DNA of 38,530 nt from Thermoplasmatales archaeon SM1-50 (GTDB taxonomy: Archaea; Thermoplasmatota; E2; DHVEG-1): the NCBI GenBank assembly GCA_001595945.1, contig LSSI01000020.1:68971-107500 (forward strand), in the 5' to 3' direction. Both the position numbers and the translations under genes were made by a program. A model generated the notes under the pieces. The model was given only the letters and a program-made list of their open reading frames with translations, was not told the DNA's origin and did no database searches. The first letter of the stretch is position 1, and each line of letters begins with the position of its first letter. Shown here in pieces: positions 1-7,500 of this stretch.

Positions 1-323
1 CGCAGCTCATGGGTAACAAGGTTGAGAAGGTCTATGACGTGGGTGTTGCTGGCGTCCATCGGCTGTTTGATATTAAGGATAAAATCTTTCACGCAAATGT
101 CATCATTGTAATTGCAGGGATGGAGGGTGCCCTTGCCAGCATCGTTGGCGGTCTTTCCTCAAAACCCGTGATCGCGGTCCCAACGAGTGTTGGCTACGGC
201 GCAAGTTTCAAAGGCATCGCACCGCTATTGACCATGTTAAACTGCTGTGCGGAAGGTGTCGTGGTCGTCAACATCGATAATGGATTTGGTGCTGGATATT
301 TCGCAAGTCTTATCAATAGGTGA
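1..323 (+). CDS. larB: LarB, nickel-pincer cofactor synthesis (C-terminal part)
   Basis: The reading frame is open from the left edge (codons from base 3) and stops at 321-323, so only about the last 106 residues are present. The motifs [37 protein letters not shown] and [13 protein letters not shown] are the conserved C-terminal half of LarB, a PurE/AIR-carboxylase-like protein. LarB carboxylates and hydrolyses nicotinic acid adenine dinucleotide at the start of nickel-pincer nucleotide synthesis. The ATG at 9 is internal and should not be taken as the start. larC begins 6 bases after the stop, so the two genes form an operon. The identification is confident; the upstream part of the gene cannot be seen. 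Confidence 0.93.
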   Translation, partial: QLMGNKVEKVYDVGVAGVHRLFDIKDKIFHANVIIVIAGMEGALASIVGGLSSKPVIAVPTSVGYGASFKGIAPLLTMLNCCAEGVVVVNIDNGFGAGYFASLINR

Positions 324-329
324 AGAACC

Positions 330-1079
330 ATGTTGGTCGCGTATTTTGATTGTTTTTCTGGGATTGCTGGTGATATGATCCTGGGTGCCCTGATTGATCT
401 TGGGGTTGATCTTTCTTTTTTAAAACAAGAATTACAGAAACTCTCTCTTACAGGATATGATATCCAGGTAAGATCGGTCCAATGCAATCATATCGCGGCG
501 ACTGATGTCACTGTGGTTGTCAAAGAGGTTCAGTATCATCGGAGTTACTCAAATATTACTGATATTTTGGAACAGAGCACACTTGATAGTAGAATAAAGA
601 CACGGAGTCAAACCATCTTCTATAACCTTGGAAAAGCAGAAGCTAAAATTCATAATGTCGATATTGAAGAGGTACATTTCCATGAAGTGGGAGCAGTGGA
701 CTCCATTGTTGACATCGTTGGTTCGGTCATTGGAATCACAAGACTTGGCATCGACTCGATTTATTGTTCACCGCTTCCGTTAGGACATGGGTTTGTGTCC
801 TGTCAGCATGGGCTGCTTCCGTTGCCGGCTCCAGCGACCGTTGAGCTGCTCAAAGGAGTCCCTGTATACTCTGTTGATCTGAAACAGGAGACGGTCACCC
901 CGACCGGTGCGGCGGTGATTACGACGCTTGCTGATGCTTTTGGTCAAATGCCTCCGATGAAAATCGCAAGGATCGGGTATGGAAGTGGGAAAATACCAAG
1001 CAAATACCCAAGCCTTCTACGGGTATTACTTGGAGAATTTACACCAATCAAACAGAAGAAAGATAGAGGAAAAAAGTAA
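330..1079 (+). CDS. larC: LarC, first domain only (LarC1-type), nickel insertase
   Basis: The 249-residue protein opens with YFDCFSGIAGDMILGALIDLG and contains HFHEVGAVDSIVDIVG, PLPLGHGFV and ETVTPTGAAVITTLAD, all diagnostic of LarC. LarC inserts nickel into the pincer nucleotide in a CTP-dependent reaction. Full LarC proteins are about 400 residues. Here the protein ends soon after the conserved LLRVLLGE segment with a lysine-rich tail (KQKKDRGKK) and stops at 1077-1079. The C-terminal CTP-binding LarC2 domain is absent, and the 30 bases before the next gene cannot encode it. In Lactobacillus plantarum the two halves are joined by programmed frameshifting, but no second half follows here. 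It is translated directly behind larB. Confidence 0.92.
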   Translation: MLVAYFDCFSGIAGDMILGALIDLGVDLSFLKQELQKLSLTGYDIQVRSVQCNHIAATDVTVVVKEVQYHRSYSNITDILEQSTLDSRIKTRSQTIFYNLGKAEAKIHNVDIEEVHFHEVGAVDSIVDIVGSVIGITRLGIDSIYCSPLPLGHGFVSCQHGLLPLPAPATVELLKGVPVYSVDLKQETVTPTGAAVITTLADAFGQMPPMKIARIGYGSGKIPSKYPSLLRVLLGEFTPIKQKKDRGKK

Positions 1080-1110
1080 GAGAACAACTGCTCCCTAATT
1101 TCTCTGTTTT

Positions 1111-1320
1111 TTATTCTTTCTGAATAGCCAAATTTAGATCCTTAACCAAAGCCTTGATATCAATGCCATGGACAGTTGCGATATCCTTTACTTTTTCAAA
1201 GGACGCGGCAAGACAACCGATACAACCGATATTATACTTCATGAACACCATCGCGGTCTCTGGGAAAGTGTCGATGACTTCCTTAATGGTCATCTCTTCA
1301 GAAATCTTATCTTGACTCAT
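1111..1320 (-). CDS. DUF1858-type small redox protein
   Basis: This is a 69-residue protein with the pattern MTIKEVIDTFPETAMVFMKY followed by IGCIGCLAASFE and a short helical tail. This is the DUF1858 / hybrid-cluster-protein-associated redox disulfide family, whose CxxC pair is thought to be redox active or metal binding. The function is not known precisely; relatives occur in anaerobes near hybrid cluster and Fe-S proteins. The gene is convergent with larC (31 bases between stops) and has its own ATG at 1320. No partner gene in the window explains its substrate. Confidence 0.88.
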   Translation of the reverse strand: MSQDKISEEMTIKEVIDTFPETAMVFMKYNIGCIGCLAASFEKVKDIATVHGIDIKALVKDLNLAIQKE

Positions 1321-1422
1321 GATTTCACCTATTTATGTTGGCAGAGTATAAAGACCTTCCATATAAGAGTTATTATGGTATATGACTTGTAAAATTGCAC
1401 CATACAAGCTAGTAACGATGTT

Positions 1423-2400
1423 CTAATATGGATGGAAGAGTAGGTTTCCTCTCAAGTAAAAGATGATACTGTATCCTAATAAATAAAACAAAACCAAAAT
1501 GCAATGCTTTCCAGGAATTTTCGGAAAGAGGGAAGTTTCTTCTATTCTTTGTAACCCACATATGTATAGAGTCAACCGTTCGATTCCAATACCAAATCCA
1601 GCTGATTGAGGCAAGTTTTCTTTAGCTCGTATGAGATACTGATTAAACTGTGAGAGTTTGTGACCTTTCTTAAGAATCCTTTGGGTTAATCGGTCGTATC
1701 TGTATTCACGTTCCCCTCCTGAAAGTGCTTCTCCATAGCCTTCTGGGTAAATAAGATCCATATCACGGAGGTATCCTGGGTTTATAGGGTCTTCTCTGTC
1801 ATAAAACTCTCTGCTTGAAAGTGGAATATCGACGATCCATACAGGTTCATTATGCGTTTTTGAGATAATCGTTTCAAATTCATATCCATGTTGTGCATAT
1901 GCATCTTTGTATGTGATTTGTTTAAGCGGTGTTTTGGGGATCGAAATGGTTCGGCCTAGAAGACTTAGTTCATGTGTACAGGTCATTTTTATCGCTTGCA
2001 AAGTGGACACAAATAATGTTTCAAACAGTTGCATAACATCCTCACGTTTCGCGTCTTTTACCTCTAAGTCAAGCTGGGTGAATTCAAAGAGATGGCGTCC
2101 GGTTTCCTTTTTCTCTTTTGGTTCAAGTCTGACGTTTGGAGAAAAAATAAAAATTTTATCCAATGTACGTAATGCAAGTTGTTTATGGAAAATCATGCTT
2201 TGAGTTATGCTGTAATCTTTCCCGTAGCAGTTGACAACCGCTGGTGCCGTTGGGTGATTTAACGGATCAGTGATCGACGATAATATTACTGGAGAAATCT
2301 CGATGAAGCCATTTTTTCTTAGTTCATCGCTAAGAGTTTTTCGTATCTCGCTTTGTATTTTTAATACTGCTTTCTTTTTTTCGAAATATCTTGCGTTCAT
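1423..2400 (-). CDS. Archaeal asparagine synthetase (AsnRS-like, no anticodon domain)
   Basis: The 325 residues form a class II aminoacyl-tRNA synthetase catalytic core without an N-terminal anticodon-binding domain. The motif 2 region is visible as RHLFEFTQLDLEV and motif 3 as GFGIGIERLTLYICG. This matches the archaeal AsnRS-related asparagine synthetase (AS-AR, described in Pyrococcus), which makes asparagine from aspartate, ammonia and ATP. The family core should end near LFPKIPGK at about residue 297. Here it runs on for some 27 residues into a hydrophobic tail (LVLFYLLGYSIIFYL), which may be a stop-loss extension or a membrane anchor. It is divergent from an AsnC/Lrp gene, as bacterial asnA is from asnC. 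A plain AsnRS is less likely because the anticodon domain is missing. Confidence 0.85.
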   Translation of the reverse strand: MNARYFEKKKAVLKIQSEIRKTLSDELRKNGFIEISPVILSSITDPLNHPTAPAVVNCYGKDYSITQSMIFHKQLALRTLDKIFIFSPNVRLEPKEKKETGRHLFEFTQLDLEVKDAKREDVMQLFETLFVSTLQAIKMTCTHELSLLGRTISIPKTPLKQITYKDAYAQHGYEFETIISKTHNEPVWIVDIPLSSREFYDREDPINPGYLRDMDLIYPEGYGEALSGGEREYRYDRLTQRILKKGHKLSQFNQYLIRAKENLPQSAGFGIGIERLTLYICGLQRIEETSLFPKIPGKHCILVLFYLLGYSIIFYLRGNLLFHPY

Positions 2401-2506
2401 TAGGTTAAAGAATCCTTTTCCAATCTATAAAAACATATTGTAAATTTTTTCGTCAAAAATACGAAAAAAGTAAATATTAAATATAATTATCGACATATAG
2501 TCATAT
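2401..2506. promoter_or_regulatory. Divergent promoter region between asparagine synthetase and Lrp gene
   Basis: These 106 bases separate two divergent starts and are almost pure A+T. On the plus strand a TATA-like tract (aaatattaaatata, about 2472-2485) lies 20-30 bases before the Lrp ATG. An imperfect dyad (catatag/tcatatatg, about 2493-2509) overlaps that start and could be an autoregulatory Lrp site. This is inference from sequence; no operator consensus is known for this regulator. Confidence 0.45.
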
Positions 2507-2950
2507 ATGATTGATAAAAAAGACGAAATGATTATTACTGAATTAAAAAAAAACGCGAGAAATTCAACGAAAAACATCGCAGAAAATATCCATTTGCCTC
2601 GCGTAACCGTCCATGATAGGATACACAAATTAATCAAACAAGGCATCATCAAATCATTCAATGTCTCCATAGACTACAACAAAATAGGATACACCACGGA
2701 AGTATTTATTTTCATTTCCTTTCTCCCAAATCCAGATATATCTCAACGAGAACTGGCAAAACGAATCGCACAATTCCCAGGTATACACGAAGTCCACATC
2801 ATCTCAGGTGAATATGATTTACTGCTAAAAGTTCGAGGAAAAACAATGGAAGACATTGGTACACTAGTGGTCGATAAACTCCGACAAGTAAAAGGCGTTG
2901 GACGAACACTTACCTTTGCCTGTTTTGAAACAGTAAAAGAAGAAATATGA
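2507..2950 (+). CDS. Lrp/AsnC family transcriptional regulator
   Basis: The 147-residue protein has an N-terminal helix-turn-helix (residues about 5-55, including NIAENIHLPRVTVHDRIHKL) followed by an alpha-beta RAM ligand-binding domain (VFIFISFLPNP to the end, with SGEYDLLLKV). This is the standard Lrp/AsnC architecture and length. Such proteins are octameric or dimeric regulators that sense amino acids. It is divergent from the archaeal asparagine synthetase, so control of that gene in response to asparagine is a reasonable inference, paralleling AsnC and asnA in enteric bacteria. The start ATG at 2507 follows a TATA-rich region with almost no leader. Confidence 0.92.
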   Translation: MIDKKDEMIITELKKNARNSTKNIAENIHLPRVTVHDRIHKLIKQGIIKSFNVSIDYNKIGYTTEVFIFISFLPNPDISQRELAKRIAQFPGIHEVHIISGEYDLLLKVRGKTMEDIGTLVVDKLRQVKGVGRTLTFACFETVKEEI

Positions 2951-3075
2951 TATCTTTAAAGATAAACAGCAAGGTGAGGAGAACCGGACGGTGAGATCCG
3001 GCAAAAAGAGGTAACTTCAACTAGGAAGGCTTCCCATCCGGCAGATGCTTCCACATGGTGAACAGCATTCTGTCT
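2951..3075. ncRNA. Candidate structured RNA or group II intron relic in a GC-rich island
   Basis: A GC-rich, non-coding stretch stands out from AT-rich surroundings. It opens with a perfect 14-base palindrome (tatctttaaagata, 2951-2964) that contains a TATA-like core. About 20 bases later there is a hairpin with ccgga/tccgg arms (2984-3001), and then a longer imperfect hairpin (3041-3073, arms gcagatgc/gcattctgt). The octamer atccggca occurs twice. On the minus strand the first hairpin reads gccggat...cgtccggttc, which resembles the closing stem of group II intron domain V with its distal part missing. A guide RNA is an alternative. The strand is undecided and the call is weak. Confidence 0.3.
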
Positions 3076-3140
3076 ATTTAAATAAAAAGAATAGGTTAAT
3101 GAAACTATTCGAAACAGGACCATAAAAATAGGTAATTTCT

Positions 3141-3551
3141 TCAGATGTCAAACAACACTTGAACAAAGCTCGAATCCCCCTCATAAACTTGTAACATATG
3201 GTATGTCACCGCTTTAATCTCCACACCCATTCGATGCTTCGTTAAATCATACCTTTCACCAAAGACATGAGCAGAGAGACGTTTGCCTATCAGAGTTACC
3301 TTAAATTTCCCAAATACAAGACCGTATGCACCATTTAAAAAAAGAAGCTGTGAGAGCCAATCCACCAGCAACTGCTCAAGGCCAGGGGCTTCCAAGACAA
3401 TTTCATATTCACCAATAGGTGTGATGGTTGACTCATCGGTAATGATATCAAACATCCCTTCTGCAGCATGCTCAAACGCCTCTGCAAGGGTCTTCCCATA
3501 GGCTTTTACACCAACATCAGCGGTATGTTCGATAAGCTCGTAATGTTTCAT
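3141..3551 (-). CDS. Archease (RtcB cofactor)
   Basis: The 136-residue protein starts MKHYELIEHTADVGVKAYG and ends GDSSFVQVLFDI, the two most conserved segments of archease. The HTADVG motif carries the acidic metal-binding residue. Archease activates the RtcB tRNA-splicing ligase by promoting guanylylation and multiple turnover. RtcB itself is not in the window. The ATG overlaps the stop of the upstream nucleoside phosphorylase by four bases, so the two proteins are translationally coupled. Length and start agree with the family. Confidence 0.95.
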   Translation of the reverse strand: MKHYELIEHTADVGVKAYGKTLAEAFEHAAEGMFDIITDESTITPIGEYEIVLEAPGLEQLLVDWLSQLLFLNGAYGLVFGKFKVTLIGKRLSAHVFGERYDLTKHRMGVEIKAVTYHMLQVYEGDSSFVQVLFDI

Positions 3552-4312
3552 ACTACTGCCTTGGAAACCTCACTAGGACAATCACAAGCTTGTTTCTCAT
3601 TAAGGGACCAGATTACCTGCTGCATTACTTTTGAAATTAACGGTTCCTTATTTTTGTACACTGAGACAATCTCATCAACGGGTAGTTTCTTCTGGAGACC
3701 AGCCGTCTTGTTGCAGACAAGACATACCGAAGCAAAACACATGCCTTTTTCCCTAGCAAGTACCACCTCAGGAACCATGGTCATCCCAACAATATCAGCA
3801 ACCCTAGAATACAATTTAATTTCTGCGGCAGTCTCAAGCCTAGGTCCCTCTGTGACAAGATACACACCTTTGTCATGAACAGTGATGTTATTGATTTTCT
3901 TGCAACATTTCAGAAGAATTTTCCGAAGGGAAGGGCAGAATGGCTCTGTCATATCTACATGAACTCGCTGCTCCTCAAAAAACGTTAGGGGTCTTGATTT
4001 AGTCGCATCGATGAAATCATGAGGAATCACCAGATCCCCAGGATGAATTGCACTTTTCATAGATCCCACTGTTCCAACGGAAAACACACAGGAGACATGA
4101 CAGCTGGCCAAAGCCTGAATATTCCCGCGATAATTGATACGATGTGGTGGAAGATTTGCCTTCTCCCCATGACGCTGAATGAATAACAACTCATGGTTTC
4201 CAAGAGTTGAGAAATATACAATAATCTCACCATAGGGTGTGTGTACTCTGATTCTTTCTGATTTTTTCATCACATCAGACATCTGATACCCGTACAGTAT
4301 CCCGATTTTCAT
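3548..4312 (-). CDS. MTAP/PNP-family purine nucleoside phosphorylase
   Basis: The 254-residue protein has the MTAP/PNP core: FIQRHGEKANLPPHRINYRGN, SVGTVGSM, TEGPRLETAAE and VPEVVLAREKGMCFASV. The family phosphorolyses purine nucleosides or methylthio-nucleosides. The segment VCNKTAGL has Asn where adenine-specific MTAP has Asp, which points to 6-oxopurine substrates (inosine, guanosine or methylthioinosine). The usual N-terminal GGSG phosphate loop is replaced by ILYGYQMSD, so the phosphate site is unusual. Archease overlaps its end by four bases. The gene faces dph6 across a short AT-rich promoter region. The family is certain; the exact substrate is inferred. Confidence 0.87.
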   Translation of the reverse strand: MKIGILYGYQMSDVMKKSERIRVHTPYGEIIVYFSTLGNHELLFIQRHGEKANLPPHRINYRGNIQALASCHVSCVFSVGTVGSMKSAIHPGDLVIPHDFIDATKSRPLTFFEEQRVHVDMTEPFCPSLRKILLKCCKKINNITVHDKGVYLVTEGPRLETAAEIKLYSRVADIVGMTMVPEVVLAREKGMCFASVCLVCNKTAGLQKKLPVDEIVSVYKNKEPLISKVMQQVIWSLNEKQACDCPSEVSKAVV

Positions 4313-4365
4313 TTACAGTCCCAAAAGCAAGAAATGTTTAATTGTTTAAAGAGATACCTATTCTC

Positions 4366-5037
4366 ATGAGGGTCGCAGCGTTATTCTCTGGTGGGAAGGA
4401 CTCGGTCTTTTCGGTATACATCACAAGGCAGTATGGATGGGATGTGACCCATCTCGTCACCATGCTTCCGGAAAAACCTGATTCGTGGATGTTCCATTCC
4501 ATCAATATACATCAAACAGATCTTCTTGCACAGGCAATCGACATCCCACTCGTAAAAAGAAAAACCAGTGCTAAAAAAGAACAAGAACTTTTGGATTTAA
4601 AGGAAATGTTAGAAGGTCTTGATATCGATGGTGTGATCAGTGGGGCTATCGGCTCTGAATATCAACGGACTCGCATCGAGAAAATCTGTGACGAACTTGG
4701 ATTTAAATCGTTTACCCCACTCTGGCATAAAAACCAACAGTTTTTATTACAAGACCAGGTAAGCGCTGGTTTTCACATCATAGTTGTTGGTGTGTTCGCA
4801 CAAGGATTCGATGACACATGGCTTGGGAGAACCATCGATAAAGAAACCATAGAAAGGTTAGTAAATCTGCACAGAAACCATGGGATACACATCGCTGGCG
4901 AAGGAGGAGAATATGAGACACTGGTGCTCTCTGGGCCCCTGTTTTCCCAAAAGCTTGTGATTGATGAATCAATAAAAGAATGGAATCGTGACTCTGGGGT
5001 TCTTCAGGTTAAAAAAGCACACCTTGAGAGATGTTAA
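4366..5037 (+). CDS. dph6: Diphthine-ammonia ligase (Dph6)
   Basis: The 223-residue protein begins MRVAALFSGGKDSVFSVYI, an N-type ATP pyrophosphatase PP-loop (SGGKDS at residues 8-13). It has the C-terminal signature HIAGEGGEYETLVLSGP of the diphthamide ligase family. It amidates diphthine on elongation factor 2 using ATP and ammonium in the cytoplasm. The ATG at 4366 is preferred over an upstream TTG at 4342 because the PP-loop must sit near the N terminus; the tract gtttaaagag just before it could be part of the promoter. Its stop overlaps the stop of a convergent PqqD-like gene by two bases. Confidence 0.93.
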   Translation: MRVAALFSGGKDSVFSVYITRQYGWDVTHLVTMLPEKPDSWMFHSINIHQTDLLAQAIDIPLVKRKTSAKKEQELLDLKEMLEGLDIDGVISGAIGSEYQRTRIEKICDELGFKSFTPLWHKNQQFLLQDQVSAGFHIIVVGVFAQGFDDTWLGRTIDKETIERLVNLHRNHGIHIAGEGGEYETLVLSGPLFSQKLVIDESIKEWNRDSGVLQVKKAHLERC

Positions 5038-5363
5038 TACCTAATGTAATTGAGTGCTTTAAGTTGTTGGAGAAACAAAAAGAGACGTTGGTCAATATTT
5101 TTTTCATCGGGGAACTCTTCGGTAATTCTTTCAAGGATCTCTTTTACTGTTTTTATTCCATCACACTGCTTCCAGATAAGTGACCCAAGTTTGTCAAGGT
5201 TTGCTCCAAAGGTGTTTTGCCGTCTTAAGACTTTACAGAAAGACTTACCAAGTTTTCCGTTGAATTTCGGTACCGTTATGATGACACGTCCTTCATCGGT
5301 CTCCGACCAGGGAAAATCCCCTCGTTTCGGAATATATGCTAGAAACTCTTCAACCGTCGGCAG
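5034..5363 (-). CDS. PqqD-like protein with an apparent CTG start
   Basis: The minus strand is open from just inside the OPT stop to 5034 and encodes about 109 residues. The N-terminal part reads PTVEEFLAYIPKRGDFPW. The C-terminal two thirds match the PqqD fold: QNTFGANLDKLGSLIWKQCD, then TVKEILERI and RLFLFLQQLKALNYIRY. There is no ATG, GTG or TTG in frame between the upstream stop and the conserved region. The best candidate is CTG at 5361-5363, giving (M)PTVEEF and lying four bases after the OPT stop behind aaagga. PqqD proteins bind RiPP precursor peptides for radical SAM enzymes, but no such enzyme is nearby. The gene is probably translated by coupling with the OPT gene. Confidence 0.82.
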   Translation of the reverse strand: MPTVEEFLAYIPKRGDFPWSETDEGRVIITVPKFNGKLGKSFCKVLRRQNTFGANLDKLGSLIWKQCDGIKTVKEILERITEEFPDEKNIDQRLFLFLQQLKALNYIRY

Positions 5364-5367
5364 TCCT

Positions 5368-7419
5368 TTACTTTTGGTCGTTGGCGTAAATTTCCCTCAA
5401 TGGGATATAGGCAAGGAGCGCTGCAATGAAGACCCAGATTAACACCGATGGTAAGATCGGGGGGTAGTCGAAGATCGCGAAGTTTAATCCTCCAATAATG
5501 AGGAAAGCGACAATAACACCCATCAGGGCCTCTCCTGCGATCAATCCCGCAGTGAGAAGAAGCCCTGTTCTTATAATCTTTTCTTTCGGGGCTACATCAG
5601 TCTGTTTGATGGCAAGATCCCAGTCGCTGATCTCCTCTTCCTCTGCAGAACCGTATTTCTTGATGATCGCTCTATTTGTGATGGCACGGACAATTCCGCC
5701 AGCAAAAATCGGAGTGCTTAAGGTAAATGGAAGATAGATACCTATTGCGACAGGAAGGACTGGGAGGTTGATGAGGATTAACACAAACGCAAGAACTGCT
5801 CCAGCAACCACAAACGGCCAGACCATCTCACCGCCAAGAACACCCTGGACAATTCCCTGCATAAGAAACGCCTGTGGTGCAGGCAGATTTGTACTACCGA
5901 TATGATATGCTTTGTCCAATGCCTGGATGACCAAGGCAAGGATTGGAGCTGCCGCAGCGACACCAATTATTTCAGCTATCTGCTGGTTCCGAGGTGTCGC
6001 ACCAATCATTTGACCGCAGGTCATCGACTGTAAGACATCCCCAGAGATAGCAGCAGCACAACAGATCACCGCGGCGATGAGAATCGCGATACCTGCTGCA
6101 CCGACATTCCCTGAGAGGCCAAATCCAAGTAGAATCAATGATGTGATAAGTAATACAGAAACGGTCACACCGGAAATCGGGTTGTTCGATGAACCTAGAA
6201 GCCCGGCCATGTAACCTGCGATAGCGCTGGCAATAAACGCAAATAAAATAGCAAACACAGCCATGACCGCAGATACCGCCCATAAACTTGAAATCCACAC
6301 ATAAACTAGAAACACCGGTATGGTCAGAAGTCCGATCATAAGGAAAACGAGCTTGAAGTTAAGATCCATATCCGTTCTCTTCTTCGCTTCCATCGTTCCT
6401 CCTTTAATACCTGCTACTGCTTCTCGTATGCCACTGGCCAGGTTTGATCGAAGTTTGAAGATCGTATACAAACCACCAACAACCATGGCACCGACACCGA
6501 TGTAGCGGATGTAACTACCCCAGATCGCAAAGAATCCCCATATCTGATATCCGATGTCAGCATTTCCGAATCCAAGAGCAAGTGCATCGGTGACCTCTGA
6601 CGGGGTAGTTGGTGTTGGAAGACCTGTTGCCAAAGCAATGAGGGGAACAAGAATTACCCATCCGATAAGACCACCAACAAAGACAAACGCAGCTATCTTT
6701 GGTCCAATAATCCATCCAACTCCAAGTAACGCAGGCGATGTCGCAACACCACCATAGAAAACTCCAGATTTTTCCCCTGTTCCAATGTTGAATTTCCCTA
6801 TATTCGTAATGCCATGGATGGCACCAGCAAACATTTTAAGACCGACTTGACAGAATTTAAATAAACCTGCGATGAGTACTCCGACAATAAGCCAAATCCC
6901 GCTAACGCCGCTTCCTTTGATGTTCTTCCCTTTTTCTGCTTCGATTCCGCCAACTGTTGTAGTCAGAACTGCAGCGACAGCGACCCCTTCAGGAAATGGA
7001 AGGTCTGTTTTGATTATTAATGCTCTTCGAAGTGGGACCATCCAAAGTACTCCAAGTATCCCACCAAATAATGCAATTAATGTTGTTTCAATATAGTGAA
7101 TCTCTGTCCAGGTTCCGATGAGAACAAGGGCAGGGATAGTAAAAATGATTCCTGCGGCGAGCGCTTCGCCAGCCGCTGCCCCCATCATCCCAAGGTTGAC
7201 CTCTAAAATCGTTCCTTTCAGTGGTCTGAGAAACGCAAACGCCATGACGGCACCAGGGATGACCGCAGACACGGTCATTCCAGCATACAAACCAAGATAT
7301 GCGTTTGCTGCTCCAAGAACTATTGCCAGAACAGCTCCGATCAACACCGCTTTAATCGTCAATTCAGGTATCTTTTTTTCCGCTGGGATAAAAGAGTGAA
7401 AATCATCTCGAGATGGCAT
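5368..7419 (-). CDS. OPT family oligopeptide transporter
   Basis: The 683-residue protein is almost entirely hydrophobic with some 14-16 predicted membrane segments. It shows OPT-family signatures: GAANAYLGLYAGMTVSAVIPGAVMAF near the N terminus, LPFPEGVAVAAVL, an internal SGDVLQSMTCGQMIGATPRNQQ, and IGIYLPFTLSTPIFAGG near the end. OPT proteins are secondary transporters of short peptides or metal chelates across the cytoplasmic membrane. The ATG at 7419 begins a short hydrophilic N terminus (MPSRDDFHSF). On the minus strand a TATA-like ttttataaac (about 7451-7462) lies some 35 bases upstream. A PqqD-like gene follows after four bases, so the two form a unit. Peptide uptake fits the C25 peptidase elsewhere in the window, but that link is inference. 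Confidence 0.93.
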   Translation of the reverse strand: MPSRDDFHSFIPAEKKIPELTIKAVLIGAVLAIVLGAANAYLGLYAGMTVSAVIPGAVMAFAFLRPLKGTILEVNLGMMGAAAGEALAAGIIFTIPALVLIGTWTEIHYIETTLIALFGGILGVLWMVPLRRALIIKTDLPFPEGVAVAAVLTTTVGGIEAEKGKNIKGSGVSGIWLIVGVLIAGLFKFCQVGLKMFAGAIHGITNIGKFNIGTGEKSGVFYGGVATSPALLGVGWIIGPKIAAFVFVGGLIGWVILVPLIALATGLPTPTTPSEVTDALALGFGNADIGYQIWGFFAIWGSYIRYIGVGAMVVGGLYTIFKLRSNLASGIREAVAGIKGGTMEAKKRTDMDLNFKLVFLMIGLLTIPVFLVYVWISSLWAVSAVMAVFAILFAFIASAIAGYMAGLLGSSNNPISGVTVSVLLITSLILLGFGLSGNVGAAGIAILIAAVICCAAAISGDVLQSMTCGQMIGATPRNQQIAEIIGVAAAAPILALVIQALDKAYHIGSTNLPAPQAFLMQGIVQGVLGGEMVWPFVVAGAVLAFVLILINLPVLPVAIGIYLPFTLSTPIFAGGIVRAITNRAIIKKYGSAEEEEISDWDLAIKQTDVAPKEKIIRTGLLLTAGLIAGEALMGVIVAFLIIGGLNFAIFDYPPILPSVLIWVFIAALLAYIPLREIYANDQK

Positions 7420-7500
7420 AGATAATCAATATGATAAATATATTTCAGTGTTTATAAAACCATCGGTTTAAAATTCCTCCCTATGGAAAAGCAAATGTTT

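Noticed and set aside
5050-5442. A 130-codon plus-strand frame over the OPT 3' end
   Set aside because: It is antisense to the PqqD-like gene, which has family motifs; the plus-strand protein looks like a random Ser- and Phe-rich translation.
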